39,324 nucleotides of DNA from assembly GCA_000437215.1 (NCBI GenBank), contig FR898647.1, forward strand, positions 32,603 through 71,926, in the 5' to 3' direction. Made by a program: the position numbers and the translations under genes. Every line of letters starts with the position of its first letter. Position 1 is the first letter of the stretch. The notes under the pieces were generated by a model. The model saw only the letters and a list, made by a program, of their open reading frames with translations, was not told where the DNA came from and did no database searches. Positions 16,070 to 26,385 of this stretch are shown one piece after another. The DNA is from Clostridium sp. CAG:440. GTDB lineage: Bacteria > Bacillota > Clostridia > TANB77 > CAG-508.

Positions 16070-18430
16070 TTACTTATTAATTTTTAAAAGTTTATTTATT
16101 AATAAATTTAATACTATAAAATTTATTAAATTCATAGTAATAAGTCTAAATATAGCAGGCAATATAGGTATTAAATCTGCAATATTAAACCACCAATTAA
16201 AAAATGTTAAGCCTACTATAAATAATCCTAAAAGCAAAAGTGCAAGTGTTAATCTATAAGGGGAAACTAGTAAAGCAGAATTTTCACTTTTTCTAGATTT
16301 AGATAGTGTAAATAATAACATAAGCCCTGAGACACCCGTAGATATTACACATAGTGTAGAATAATACTTACTTGGAACAAGTCCATTTTTATACAAAATA
16401 GATATTGTAAATATTCCAAGTATTGCAGTAAGGGCTGTTGGAATCGATTTTGAAATTACATTTTTTAAGAAATTACCCCTTATTTTTTCTTTGTTTGGCT
16501 CTAGTGCTAGCATAAATGAAGGAATACCAATTGTTACAACACTAATTAAACTTAATTGAATTGGAACAAAAGGGTATGATTCATTCATAAATAAAAACAT
16601 TAAAGCAAGTACACTTGAATAAATGGTTTTTACTAAAAATAAAGAAGCAGAACGTTCAATATTATTTATAGTTCTTCTACCTTCGCTTACAACTTTTGGC
16701 ATTGATGCAAAATTTGAATCTAGTAAAACTAACTGAGAAACATTTTTTGTAGCATCACTACCATTTGCCATTGCTATACTACAATCTGCAGTTTTTAATG
16801 CTAAAACATCATTTACACCATCACCTGTCATTGCAACGGTTTTTCCGCTTTTTTGAAGAGCAATTACTAAATCTTTTTTTTGTGTAGGGCTCACTCTACC
16901 AAAAATAGTATATTTTAAAGCAGCTTTTTCTAAATCTTTATCAGATGTGATTTTTGACATATCAACATAATTATCAAACTTATCAAGGCCAACAGATTTT
17001 GCAATTTTTGAGACAGTAACTGGATTATCACCAGAAATGATTTTAATATCAACTTCTTGATCTTTAAAATATTTTAGTGTATTTTTAGCTTCTTTTCTTA
17101 TTACATCTGATATTAAAACAAAACCTAAAGCAGTTATACTGTTTGGTAAATCTTTATTGTTAAAGTTTTCATTAGAATGTGCAAGTAATAAAATTCTATA
17201 ATTTTCAGAATAATTTTTAACTTTTTCTTCATAAATTTTAAAGTTATCTTTTAAAATAAATTCAGGAGCACCTATAATATAACTACCTTCATTTTCAAAA
17301 TTAATTCCAGACCACTTTGTTTTTGAAGAAAATGCCACAATTTTATTTGGCTTAAATTCTATATTGATATCAGTGAAATAAGCTTTTATAGCTTGAATTG
17401 TAGAATTTTCATCTTCGGAAAATTTTGCAATATTAGCTAAGATATTTTTCATTTTATTTTTATCAATATTATCAAGAGGGATAAAATCATTTACTTCCAT
17501 CCTTCCTTCTGTTAGTGTTCCTGTTTTATCAAGACAAAGAGTATCAACTCTTGCAAGTGTTTCAATACAATAAAGTTCTTGAACTAAAACCTTAGACTTA
17601 GAAAGCCTAATAACACTTACAGCAAGAACAGTACTAGTAAGAAGAACAAGACCTTCAGGAATCATACCAATAACAGCTGCAACAGTTTGAACAACTGCAC
17701 TTTTAAAACTTCCGCCATCAATATTTAATTGATTTACAAAAAGTAAGGTCCCTATAGGAATGATTGCAAAAGTTAATATTTTTATAATTTTATTTAAAGA
17801 ATTCATAATCTCAGAATTTATTTTTTTTACGTATTTTGCACCGCTAGAAATTTGAGCTGTATAATTATCATTACCTATATGTTCAACTTTGGCATAGCAC
17901 TTTCCGCCAACAACATAACTACCAGACAAAAGCATGTCGCCAGAACCCTTAGAAAAACTATCGGGTTCACCAGTTATAAAAGATTCATTAACTAAAATAT
18001 CACCTTTAATTAAAATACAATCAGTAGGAATCTGGTTGCCTGTATTAAAAACAACAATATCATCTAAAACAAGGTCATTTATAGAAATTTCTTGTATATT
18101 ACCATTTCGAACTACTTTAACCTTAGAAGCAGCCATTATAGCAAGTTTATCAATGACTTTTTTAGAATGTATTTCTTGAAATGTACTAATTGCAGTATTA
18201 ATAATTACAATACCCAAAAAAAGCATATTTTTATAAGAACCAACACAAAAAATTGCAATACCTAAAAACAAATTTAAAAAATTAAAAAGTGTAAAAAAAT
18301 TCTCAAAAATAATTTGCTTTATACTTTTTGTAGGCACAGAAGTATCGTAATTTACTAAATTATCATGAAATCTGTTATTTAATTGATCATCATTTAAACC
18401 TATATTTATATCAGGATTATAACGCACCAT
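16070..18430 (-). CDS. CtpE-like cation-translocating P-type ATPase
   Basis: 786 residues. All P-type ATPase signatures are present: TGEP (153-156) in the actuator domain, PEGL (258-261) in M4, phosphorylated Asp301 in DKTGTLTEG, SGDNP (466-470) and TGDGVND (535-541) in the P domain, and membrane pairs near residues 40-85 and 212-275 plus a C-terminal cluster. The M4 stretch IPEGLVLLTSTVLAVSVIRL followed by VLVQELYCIETLARVD closely resembles mycobacterial CtpE, a calcium-uptake pump, rather than SERCA or heavy-metal (CPC) pumps. The likely role is ATP-driven transport of Ca2+ or another divalent cation across the plasma membrane. There is no N-terminal metal-binding domain. AAGGAG is seven bases before the ATG and directly abuts an arm of repeat C. 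Confidence 0.9.
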   Translation of the reverse strand: MVRYNPDINIGLNDDQLNNRFHDNLVNYDTSVPTKSIKQIIFENFFTLFNFLNLFLGIAIFCVGSYKNMLFLGIVIINTAISTFQEIHSKKVIDKLAIMAASKVKVVRNGNIQEISINDLVLDDIVVFNTGNQIPTDCILIKGDILVNESFITGEPDSFSKGSGDMLLSGSYVVGGKCYAKVEHIGNDNYTAQISSGAKYVKKINSEIMNSLNKIIKILTFAIIPIGTLLFVNQLNIDGGSFKSAVVQTVAAVIGMIPEGLVLLTSTVLAVSVIRLSKSKVLVQELYCIETLARVDTLCLDKTGTLTEGRMEVNDFIPLDNIDKNKMKNILANIAKFSEDENSTIQAIKAYFTDINIEFKPNKIVAFSSKTKWSGINFENEGSYIIGAPEFILKDNFKIYEEKVKNYSENYRILLLAHSNENFNNKDLPNSITALGFVLISDVIRKEAKNTLKYFKDQEVDIKIISGDNPVTVSKIAKSVGLDKFDNYVDMSKITSDKDLEKAALKYTIFGRVSPTQKKDLVIALQKSGKTVAMTGDGVNDVLALKTADCSIAMANGSDATKNVSQLVLLDSNFASMPKVVSEGRRTINNIERSASLFLVKTIYSSVLALMFLFMNESYPFVPIQLSLISVVTIGIPSFMLALEPNKEKIRGNFLKNVISKSIPTALTAILGIFTISILYKNGLVPSKYYSTLCVISTGVSGLMLLFTLSKSRKSENSALLVSPYRLTLALLLLGLFIVGLTFFNWWFNIADLIPILPAIFRLITMNLINFIVLNLLINKLLKINK

Positions 18431-18444
18431 AAATATTTCTCCTT

Positions 18445-18800
18445 AAAAATTGCCATCGGTTGCCATCGGTTCCGGGTTTAATTGGCAATTTATTGCCACT
18501 GGTTCCGGGTTTGTTTGGCAATATTTTATTTTATAATTTTATATACTAAAATAATATATAACATAAATCAGCAAAAGACAATAAATAAAAGACAAAATAA
18601 TGTAAAAAAATATAAATTCTTTTAATAAAGAAAACAACAAAGAAAACAAAGCTGTAAAAATATAGCGGATATTTGGTTAAAAATAATGATAAAAACAATT
18701 TTTTAGGCATTAAATAAAGCTGTTTGTAACAAATTGCCAAACAAACCCGGAACCAGTGGCAATAAATTGCCAATTAAACCCGGAACCGATGGCAATTTTT
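18445..18800. repeat. Dispersed repeat C, inverted pair
   Basis: The left arm (18445-18522) and right arm (18733-18800) are reverse complements over more than 60 bases without mismatch, except that the left arm has one extra 10-base copy of TTGCCATCGG. Each arm is two tandem ~33-base sub-units around CCCGGAACC with ATTGCCA/TGGCAAT. The 210 bases between them are AT-rich and hold a candidate ctpE-like promoter, with no credible gene. The layout resembles paired inverted REP units (REPIN) or a MITE; the single copy at 10759 shows that one arm can stand alone. Confidence 0.8.
18553..18581 (-). promoter_or_regulatory. Candidate promoter of the P-type ATPase, between the repeat C arms
   Basis: On the minus strand: TTGTCT (18581-18576), 17 bases, TATATT (18558-18553). 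A transcript from here would carry the whole left arm of repeat C in its 5' leader just before the ribosome binding site. The match is moderate. Confidence 0.4.
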
Positions 18801-18823
18801 TAGAATAAAGTTGCTTTAAAACC

Positions 18824-18853
18824 TTGACTTCCGTAAGAGAAAAATGATATAAT
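18824..18853 (+). promoter_or_regulatory. Extended -10 sigma-A promoter of rpoBC
   Basis: TTGACT (18824-18829), an 18-base spacer and TATAAT (18848-18853) preceded by TGA, an extended -10. It starts 24 bases after the right arm of repeat C. It is the only strong promoter seen before rpoB. Confidence 0.8.
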
Positions 18854-18859
18854 AGATAA

Positions 18860-19048
18860 GGTTTATTATCAATTTTAATTTAAATCAAAAATTTATTTAA
18901 AAAAGAGGAATTAGGTATAGAAAATTTTATGCAAATTTTAGTTGAAAAGCAGGCATCTAAAATGTATAAAACAGACTATATACTAAGAAGGACTTTTTTA
19001 AAATAATAAAATTTATATCTGCTTAAATTTTTTTAAGGAGTGATTTTT
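18860..19048 (+). other. Long rpoB 5' leader
   Basis: About 185 bases of AT-rich untranslated leader separate the promoter from rpoB. AAGCAG (18947-18952) could pair with CTGCTT (19019-19024), which is followed by AAATTTTTTT and then the ribosome binding site. This would resemble an attenuator, but the stem is short and the loop long. No known riboswitch or ribosomal-protein operator was recognised. Confidence 0.35.
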
Positions 19049-22000
19049 TTGAAACTAAAAGACGTAGTTTATGAGAAAGCATCAAGGAAAGATTTCGCAA
19101 AAGTTGGCGATTACATCGAAATGCCAAATCTTATCAAAGTCCAAAAAGATTCATATGACTGGTTTGTAGAAGAGGGTTTAGGGGAAGTATTAAAAGATAT
19201 TTCACCAATTGAAGACTATTCTGGAAACCTTGTTTTAGAGTTTTTTGACTATTACATGGAAGAAAAAACAAAATACACACTAGAAGAAGCAAAAGAAAGA
19301 GATGCTACATATGCAACAAGATTACATGTAAAGGTAAGACTAATTAACCGTGAAACAGGAGAAATTAAAGAACAAGAAATTTATTTAGGTGATTTCCCAC
19401 TAATGACTAATAGTGGTACATTTGTAATAAATGGAGCTGAAAGAGTTGTTGTAAGTCAGCTTGTTCGTTCACCAGGATGTTATTATGCAGAAGAATTTGA
19501 TACTAAAACAGGTAAAAGAACTTATACATCAACAGTAATGCCACTACGTGGAGCTTGGATTGAATATGAAACAGATGGGAATGATATTTTCTATGTTCGT
19601 GTAGATAGAACAAGAAAATTACCAGTAACATCATTGTTAAGAGCAATTGGTATAATTTCTGATGATCAAATAAGAGAATTATTTGGAGATGAAGAATTAT
19701 TAACAGCAACAATTGCAAAAGATACAATAAAAACCCAAGAAGAAGCATTAATAGAAATATACAAAAAATTAAGACCAGGTGAATTACCAACAGTAGAAGC
19801 AGCAAGAAGCTTATTTAACGGATTATTCTTTGATAATAGAAGATATGATTTAGCAAAAGTAGGTAGATATAAATTCAACCAAAAATTAGCTTTAGCAACT
19901 AGAATTAAAGATAAAGTAGCTGCTAAAGATATAATAGATCCAGAAACTGGAGAAGTTTTTGTAACAGCAGGAGAAGTTATAACTAAAGAAGTTGCAGAAA
20001 ATATACAAAATGCAGGAATAAATATTGTAGATGTTACATTTAATGAAAGAACTGTAAGAATTATAGGAAATGGAACTGTAAATATACATCAAGTATTACC
20101 AAATGTCGATTTAAGCAAATTACATTTTAAAGAATTAGTAAATTATTCAGTATTAAAAAATATTATTGACAATACTGATGAAAAAGATTTAGTAAAAACA
20201 ATAGAGGAAAGATATAACGAATTAGTTCCAAAATGTATAACAACAGAAGATATAATAGCATCAATCAGTTATTTATTAAATCTTTCACATGGAATTGGTA
20301 AGCCAGATGATATTGACCATTTAGCTAACCGTAGAATTCGTTGCGTTGGTGAACTTTTACAAAATCAATTTAGAATAGGTTTAACAAGACTTGAAAGAGT
20401 TGTTAGAGAAAGAATGACAATTCAAGACTTAGATGTTGTTACACCACAAACATTAATTAATACAAAACCAATAACATCAGCAATAAGAGAATTTTTTGGA
20501 AGTTCACAACTTTCACAATTCATGGATCAAACAAATCCACTTTCAGAATTAACACATAAAAGAAGAATTTCAGCATTAGGACCTGGAGGTTTAACTAGAG
20601 AAAGAGCAGGTTTCGAGGTTCGTGACGTACACTATACACATTATGGTAGATTATGCCCTATAGAATCACCAGAAGGACCAAACATAGGATTAATATCAGC
20701 ACTTTCATCATTTGCAAATATAAATGAATATGGATTTATTGAAACACCATATAGAAAAATAGATCCTGTAACACACAGAGCAACAGATATTGTAGAATAC
20801 ATGAGTGCAGATGTTGAAGATAATTACATAATTGCACAAGCATCAGAGCCAATGGATGAAAATGGTGAGTTTATAAATGACAGAATAAGAGTTAGATTTA
20901 AAAATGAAGTTATAGAAGTTGACAAACACATGGTACAATATATAGATGTTTCACCAAAACAATTAGTATCTATTGCTGCTGCCATGATACCATTTTTAGA
21001 GCATGATGATGCAAAAAGAGCTCTAATGGGAGCCAACATGCAACGTCAAGCAGTTCCACTTATGATTTCTGAAAGCCCAATAGTTGGAACAGGAATAGAA
21101 TATAGAGCTGCAAAAGACTCAGGAATATTAGTTTTAGCTGAAGATGATGGAGTAATAGAAAAAGTTACTGCAGATGCAATTACAGTTAAATACAAAAATG
21201 GAAAAACAATAACACACAAATTACGTAAGTTTAAAAGAACAAATGGTGGTACATGTATAAACCAAAGACCAATAGTTGTAAAAGGAGAAAAAGTTAAAAA
21301 AGGAGATGCCATAGCAGATGGACCATCAACAAAAAATGGAGAAATGGCACTTGGTAAAAACGTACTTATTGCATTTTCTACTTGGGAAGGTTACAACTAT
21401 GAGGATGCTATATTAATTAACGAAAAATTAGTTAAAGAAGATGTATTTACGTCAATACATATAGAAGAATATGATTGTGAATGCCGTGACACAAAATTAG
21501 GACCAGAAGAAATAACACGTGATATTCCAAACATTGGTGATGACTCATTAAAAGACTTAGATGAAAATGGAATAATTAGAATTGGTGCAGAAGTAAGACC
21601 TGGAGATATCTTAGTTGGTAAAGTTACACCAAAAGGTGAAACAGAATTAACTGCAGAAGAAAGATTACTAAGAGCAATATTTGGTGAAAAAGCTAGGGAA
21701 GTTAGAGATACATCACTTAGAGTACCACATGGAGAAGCAGGAACAATAGTAGATGTAAAAATATTTACTAGAGAAAATTCAGATGAATTAGGACCTGGAG
21801 TTAACCAAGTAATTAGATGTTATATAGCAACAAAAAGAAAAATATCTGTAGGAGATAAAATGGCTGGACGTCATGGTAACAAAGGTGTTATATCAAGAGT
21901 ATTACCAGAAGAAGATATGCCATTTATGCCAGATGGTACACCAATAGACATTTTATTAAACCCACTAGGAGTTCCATCTCGTATGAACCTAGGTCAAGTG

Positions 22001-22792
22001 CTTGAAGTTCACTTAGGAGGAGCTGCCAAAGCATTAGGATGGAAAATATCAACACCAGTATTTGATGGTGCAACAGAAGCAGACGTTAGGGAAGCTTTAA
22101 AAATGGCAGGAATGAGTGAAGACGGAAAAACAATTCTATATGATGGAAGAACAGGAGATCCATTTGATAAACCAATTACAGTTGGAGTAATGTATATGTT
22201 AAAACTTCACCACTTAGTTGATGATAAAATACATGCTCGTTCAACTGGACCATACTCTTTGGTTACACAACAACCTTTAGGAGGAAAAGCACAATTTGGT
22301 GGACAACGTTTTGGAGAAATGGAAGTTTGGGCACTAGAAGCATATGGTGCATCATATACTTTACAAGAAATGTTAACAGTAAAATCAGATGATGTTGTAG
22401 GACGTGTAAAAACATATGAGGCAATTGTAAAAGGAGAAAATATACCTGAACCAGGAGTTCCAGAAGGATTCAAAGTACTTGTAAAAGAACTTCAATCTTT
22501 AGGATTAGATATAAAATTACTATCACAAGACAATAGAGAATTAGAACTAAAAGAAAATATAGAAGATGGAATTGAATATGATCCTGAAAGAGATAAAGAA
22601 GGATTAGAACAAGAAGAAGTTGTTGAAGATGGTGAGTTAGAAGATGGCTACACTGAAGAAGACGAAATGGCTGTAAATGATGAAGACAGTGATGAATTCT
22701 TTGAAGGACTTGATGATGAGGGAGAAAAAGACATTTTTGATAGTGACTTAGCAAATGACAATATGGATAATGATGACGATATAATAGAATAA
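19049..22792 (+). CDS. rpoB: DNA-directed RNA polymerase subunit beta
   Basis: 1247 residues, with all conserved RpoB blocks. The beta subunit forms part of the catalytic cleft and the rifampicin pocket. The rifampicin region reads SSQLSQFMDQTNPLSELTHK then RRISALGPGG, wild type at the main resistance positions, so sensitivity is expected. Other landmarks are EGPNIGLISALSSFANINEY, GDKMAGRHGNKGVIS and the C-terminal GGKAQFGGQRFGEMEVWALE. The last ~70 residues form a very acidic tail. TTG 19049 is chosen because AAGGAG (19035-19040) is eight bases upstream; GTG 19040 overlaps that site. It has no rplJ or rplL upstream in this window. rpoC starts 20 bases after its stop. Confidence 0.98.
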   Translation: MKLKDVVYEKASRKDFAKVGDYIEMPNLIKVQKDSYDWFVEEGLGEVLKDISPIEDYSGNLVLEFFDYYMEEKTKYTLEEAKERDATYATRLHVKVRLINRETGEIKEQEIYLGDFPLMTNSGTFVINGAERVVVSQLVRSPGCYYAEEFDTKTGKRTYTSTVMPLRGAWIEYETDGNDIFYVRVDRTRKLPVTSLLRAIGIISDDQIRELFGDEELLTATIAKDTIKTQEEALIEIYKKLRPGELPTVEAARSLFNGLFFDNRRYDLAKVGRYKFNQKLALATRIKDKVAAKDIIDPETGEVFVTAGEVITKEVAENIQNAGINIVDVTFNERTVRIIGNGTVNIHQVLPNVDLSKLHFKELVNYSVLKNIIDNTDEKDLVKTIEERYNELVPKCITTEDIIASISYLLNLSHGIGKPDDIDHLANRRIRCVGELLQNQFRIGLTRLERVVRERMTIQDLDVVTPQTLINTKPITSAIREFFGSSQLSQFMDQTNPLSELTHKRRISALGPGGLTRERAGFEVRDVHYTHYGRLCPIESPEGPNIGLISALSSFANINEYGFIETPYRKIDPVTHRATDIVEYMSADVEDNYIIAQASEPMDENGEFINDRIRVRFKNEVIEVDKHMVQYIDVSPKQLVSIAAAMIPFLEHDDAKRALMGANMQRQAVPLMISESPIVGTGIEYRAAKDSGILVLAEDDGVIEKVTADAITVKYKNGKTITHKLRKFKRTNGGTCINQRPIVVKGEKVKKGDAIADGPSTKNGEMALGKNVLIAFSTWEGYNYEDAILINEKLVKEDVFTSIHIEEYDCECRDTKLGPEEITRDIPNIGDDSLKDLDENGIIRIGAEVRPGDILVGKVTPKGETELTAEERLLRAIFGEKAREVRDTSLRVPHGEAGTIVDVKIFTRENSDELGPGVNQVIRCYIATKRKISVGDKMAGRHGNKGVISRVLPEEDMPFMPDGTPIDILLNPLGVPSRMNLGQVLEVHLGGAAKALGWKISTPVFDGATEADVREALKMAGMSEDGKTILYDGRTGDPFDKPITVGVMYMLKLHHLVDDKIHARSTGPYSLVTQQPLGGKAQFGGQRFGEMEVWALEAYGASYTLQEMLTVKSDDVVGRVKTYEAIVKGENIPEPGVPEGFKVLVKELQSLGLDIKLLSQDNRELELKENIEDGIEYDPERDKEGLEQEEVVEDGELEDGYTEEDEMAVNDEDSDEFFEGLDDEGEKDIFDSDLANDNMDNDDDIIE

Positions 22793-22812
22793 TATTTGTA
22801 GGGGGAAAAATA

Positions 22813-25800
22813 GTGGACGAATTAGAAATTTTTGATAAAATAAAAATTGGAATTGCATCAGATGAACAAATAAGAGAATGGTCAAAAGGTGAAGTAAAAA
22901 AACCAGAGACTATAAACTACAGAACATTAAAACCAGAAAAAGATGGTCTATTTTGTGAAAGAATATTTGGGCCAACAAAAGACTGGGAATGTCACTGTGG
23001 AAAATATAAAAGAGTAAGATATAAAGGAATTGTTTGTGATAGATGTGGTGTTGAAGTAACAAAATCAAAAGTAAGACGTGAAAGAATGGGACATATAGAA
23101 CTTGCAGCACCAGTAGCACATATATGGTATTTTAAAGGAATACCAAGCAGAATTGCAGTAATGCTTGATATTTCACCAAGAAATTTGGAAAAAGTAATTT
23201 ATTTTGCTTCATATGTTGTAACAGACAAAGGAAATACAGGACTTGAAAAATGTCAAGTATTAACAGAAAAAGAATATCATGAAGCAGAAGAAAAATACGG
23301 AAAAGGTTCATTTAAAGCCAAAATGGGAGCAGAAGCATTAAGAGAATTACTAGAACAAGTAGATTTAGATGAGTTATCTGCAGAACTATTAAAAGAATTA
23401 GAAAAAACAAGTGAACAAAAAAGAACAAAATTAGTAAAAAGATTAGACACAGTTGAAGCTTTTAGACAATCTGGAAATAGACCAGAATGGATGATAATGA
23501 ATGTTGTACCTGTAATACCACCAGATTTAAGACCAATGGTACAATTAGATGGTGGAAGATTTGCAACATCAGATTTAAATGATTTATATAGAAGAGTTAT
23601 AAACAGAAATAACAGACTAAAAAGATTACTAGAACTTGGAGCACCAGAAATAATAGTAAGAAACGAAAAAAGAATGTTACAAGAATCTGTGGATGCATTA
23701 ATAGATAATGGTAGACGTGGAAAACCAGTTACAGGAGCAGGAAATAGACCATTAAAATCTTTATCAGATATGTTAAAAGGAAAACAAGGACGTTTCCGTC
23801 AAAACCTACTTGGAAAACGTGTTGACTATTCTGGACGTTCTGTTATAGTAGTTGGACCAGAACTTAAGATATATCAATGTGGGCTTCCAAAAGAAATGGC
23901 TGTAGAATTATTTAAACCATTTGTTATGAGAGAATTAGTTGGAAGAGGAATTGCTCAAAATATAAAAAATGCAAAAAGAATGGTTGAAAGATTAAAACCA
24001 GAAGTATGGGAAATATTAGAAGATGTTATTAAAGATCATCCAGTAATGTTAAACCGTGCTCCAACACTACATAGACTTGGTATTCAAGCATTTGAACCAG
24101 TACTTGTAGAAGGTAGAGCAATAAAACTTCACCCATTAGTTTGTGAGGCATTTAATGCTGACTTTGATGGTGACCAAATGGCAGTTCACTTACCATTATC
24201 ACCAGAAGCACAAGCAGAAGCAAGATATTTAATGCTTGCAACAAACAACTTACTTAAACCACAAGATGGTAAGCCAGTTGCTGTACCTAGACTAGACATG
24301 ATTTTAGGAAGTTACTATTTAACAATGGTTTTAGACGGTGAAAAAGGTGAAGGAACATATTATAAAGATGTAGATGAAGCAATAATGGCATATGAAAACC
24401 ATGATGTTACAATACATGCAAAAATATTTGTAAGAGTAACAAAACAAATTGATGGAAAACTAAAAACTGGAAAAATAGAAACAAGTGTTGGTAGAATTAT
24501 TTTTAACCAAGGAATTCCACAAGACTTAGGATTTATAGACAGAAAAGAAGATCCATTCCAATTTGAAATAAACTTCCCTGTAATGAAAAAATCAATGGGA
24601 GAAATAATTGAAAGAGTAATAAGAACACATGGATTAACAGAATCAGCAGAAGTTATAGATTATATAAAAGCATTAGGATATAAATATGCAACACTTGCTG
24701 GAATTACATATTCTATGGATGACGTTAAAGTCCCTGCAGCTAAAAAAGAATTATTAGCAGAAGCAGACAAAAAAATAGAAACAATAAGAAAACAATATGC
24801 AAGAGGATTAATAACAAACGAAGAACGTTATGAAGCAACTGTTAATGTATGGGAAGATACAACAAAAGAAGTTACAAAGGCAATGGAAGATAACTTTGAT
24901 AACTTAAACCCAGTATATATGATGGTTAAATCAGGGGCCCGTGGTAATATTAACCAATTAAGACAAATAGCAGGTATGCGTGGTCTTATGGCAAGTACAA
25001 CAGGTAAAGCAGTAGAAATTCCAATTAAATCATCATTTGCAGAAGGATTAGATGCATTAGAGTACTTTATTTCATCACATGGTGCGCGTAAAGGATTATC
25101 AGATACAGCTTTAAGAACAGCCGATTCAGGATACTTAACAAGAAGACTTGTTGATGTTTCACAAGATATTATAGTTAGAGAACATGACTGTGGAACAAAT
25201 GACGGTATAATAATTTATGACATAAAAGATGGAAATCAAGTAATTGAAAAAATGCAAGAAAGATTACTTGGAAGATATGCAGTAGATGATGTTTATGATC
25301 CAAATACAAACGAATTAATAGTAGATAATAATACAATGATTACAGAAAGTATAGCAGAAAAAATAGTATCTGCAGGAATAGAAAAACTAAAAGTTCGTTC
25401 AGCACTAGGATGTAGAACAAAACATGGTGTATGTCAAAAATGCTATGGAATGGGATTAGCAAGACGTGATTTAGTTTCAATAGGAGAGGCAGTTGGAATT
25501 ATAGCTGCACAATCAATTGGTGAACCTGGAACACAGCTTACAATGAGAACAATTCACTCTGGTGGTGTTGCTGGTGTTGCCGATATTACACAAGGTCTTC
25601 CAAGGGTTGAAGAATTATTTGAAGCTAGAAAACCAAAGGGTGTAGCTGTAATTACTGAAATTGCAGGTAAAGTAAAAATAAAAGAAACAAAGAAGAAAAA
25701 AGAAGTTATTGTTACATCTAAAGATGATTCTAGAACATACACAATACCATTTGGAGCTAAAATGAAAGTAAAAGACGGAGATTTAGTAGAAATTGGAGAT

Positions 25801-26337
25801 GCATTAATAGAAGGTTCAATAAATCCAAATGAAATTTTAGCAATAAAAGGTCCAGAAGGAGTATATGAATATTTAATTTCAGAAGTTCAAAAAGTTTATA
25901 GAAACCAAGGTGTTGATATAAATGATAAACATATCGAAGTTATAGGAAGACAAATGCTTAAAAAAGTAAAAGTTGCAGATAATGGAGATACAAAATTAGC
26001 ACCAGGCTCTTTAGTTGATATGTATGACTTTGAAGAGGCAAATGAAGAAGCTAAAGAAGCAGGATTAAGACAAGCAGAAGGAAAGAGAGTTCTTCTTGGA
26101 ATTACAAAAGCATCACTTGCAACAGACAGTTTCTTATCTGCAGCATCATTCCAAGAAACAACAAGAGTTCTTACAGATGCAGCAATAAAAGGAAAAACAG
26201 ACGATTTATTAGGATTAAAAGAAAATGTTATAATTGGTAAATTAATACCAGCAGGAACAGGAATGCAAGTTTATCAAGACACAAAAATTAGTACAGAAAA
26301 TGAATTAGAAGAAACAGCAGATGTAGAAAACATGTAA
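22813..26337 (+). CDS. rpoC: DNA-directed RNA polymerase subunit beta'
   Basis: 1174 residues, a typical Firmicutes length without large insertions. The catalytic magnesium loop NADFDGDQ is at about 448-455. The N-terminal zinc site has Cys60, 62, 75 and 78; the second zinc site lies in the C-terminal part (CGTNDG, then GCRTKHGVCQKCYG). The bridge helix and trigger loop region (ISSHGARKGLSDTALRTADS; QLTMRTIHSGGVAG) is intact. It starts with GTG, preceded by GTAGGGGG about seven bases upstream, and is co-transcribed with rpoB. No rpsL, rpsG, fusA or tuf follows, unlike the common order. Confidence 0.98.
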   Translation: MDELEIFDKIKIGIASDEQIREWSKGEVKKPETINYRTLKPEKDGLFCERIFGPTKDWECHCGKYKRVRYKGIVCDRCGVEVTKSKVRRERMGHIELAAPVAHIWYFKGIPSRIAVMLDISPRNLEKVIYFASYVVTDKGNTGLEKCQVLTEKEYHEAEEKYGKGSFKAKMGAEALRELLEQVDLDELSAELLKELEKTSEQKRTKLVKRLDTVEAFRQSGNRPEWMIMNVVPVIPPDLRPMVQLDGGRFATSDLNDLYRRVINRNNRLKRLLELGAPEIIVRNEKRMLQESVDALIDNGRRGKPVTGAGNRPLKSLSDMLKGKQGRFRQNLLGKRVDYSGRSVIVVGPELKIYQCGLPKEMAVELFKPFVMRELVGRGIAQNIKNAKRMVERLKPEVWEILEDVIKDHPVMLNRAPTLHRLGIQAFEPVLVEGRAIKLHPLVCEAFNADFDGDQMAVHLPLSPEAQAEARYLMLATNNLLKPQDGKPVAVPRLDMILGSYYLTMVLDGEKGEGTYYKDVDEAIMAYENHDVTIHAKIFVRVTKQIDGKLKTGKIETSVGRIIFNQGIPQDLGFIDRKEDPFQFEINFPVMKKSMGEIIERVIRTHGLTESAEVIDYIKALGYKYATLAGITYSMDDVKVPAAKKELLAEADKKIETIRKQYARGLITNEERYEATVNVWEDTTKEVTKAMEDNFDNLNPVYMMVKSGARGNINQLRQIAGMRGLMASTTGKAVEIPIKSSFAEGLDALEYFISSHGARKGLSDTALRTADSGYLTRRLVDVSQDIIVREHDCGTNDGIIIYDIKDGNQVIEKMQERLLGRYAVDDVYDPNTNELIVDNNTMITESIAEKIVSAGIEKLKVRSALGCRTKHGVCQKCYGMGLARRDLVSIGEAVGIIAAQSIGEPGTQLTMRTIHSGGVAGVADITQGLPRVEELFEARKPKGVAVITEIAGKVKIKETKKKKEVIVTSKDDSRTYTIPFGAKMKVKDGDLVEIGDALIEGSINPNEILAIKGPEGVYEYLISEVQKVYRNQGVDINDKHIEVIGRQMLKKVKVADNGDTKLAPGSLVDMYDFEEANEEAKEAGLRQAEGKRVLLGITKASLATDSFLSAASFQETTRVLTDAAIKGKTDDLLGLKENVIIGKLIPAGTGMQVYQDTKISTENELEETADVENM

Positions 26338-26385
26338 TTCAAAGGAAAAGTAAATAAGCACTACTTGCTTTGTAAGGAGGAACTT

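Noticed and set aside
16044..16259. 71-codon plus-strand ORF
   Set aside because: It is antisense to the C-terminal membrane region of the P-type ATPase and has no ribosome binding site or recognisable protein character.
18546..18773. 75-codon minus-strand ORF between the repeat C arms
   Set aside because: It starts inside a repeat arm, has no ribosome binding site and reads as low-complexity Phe/Leu/Tyr from AT-rich DNA.
10759..18800. Repeat C as a CRISPR-like array
   Set aside because: The sub-units are contiguous with no unique spacers of regular length, and no cas gene is present.
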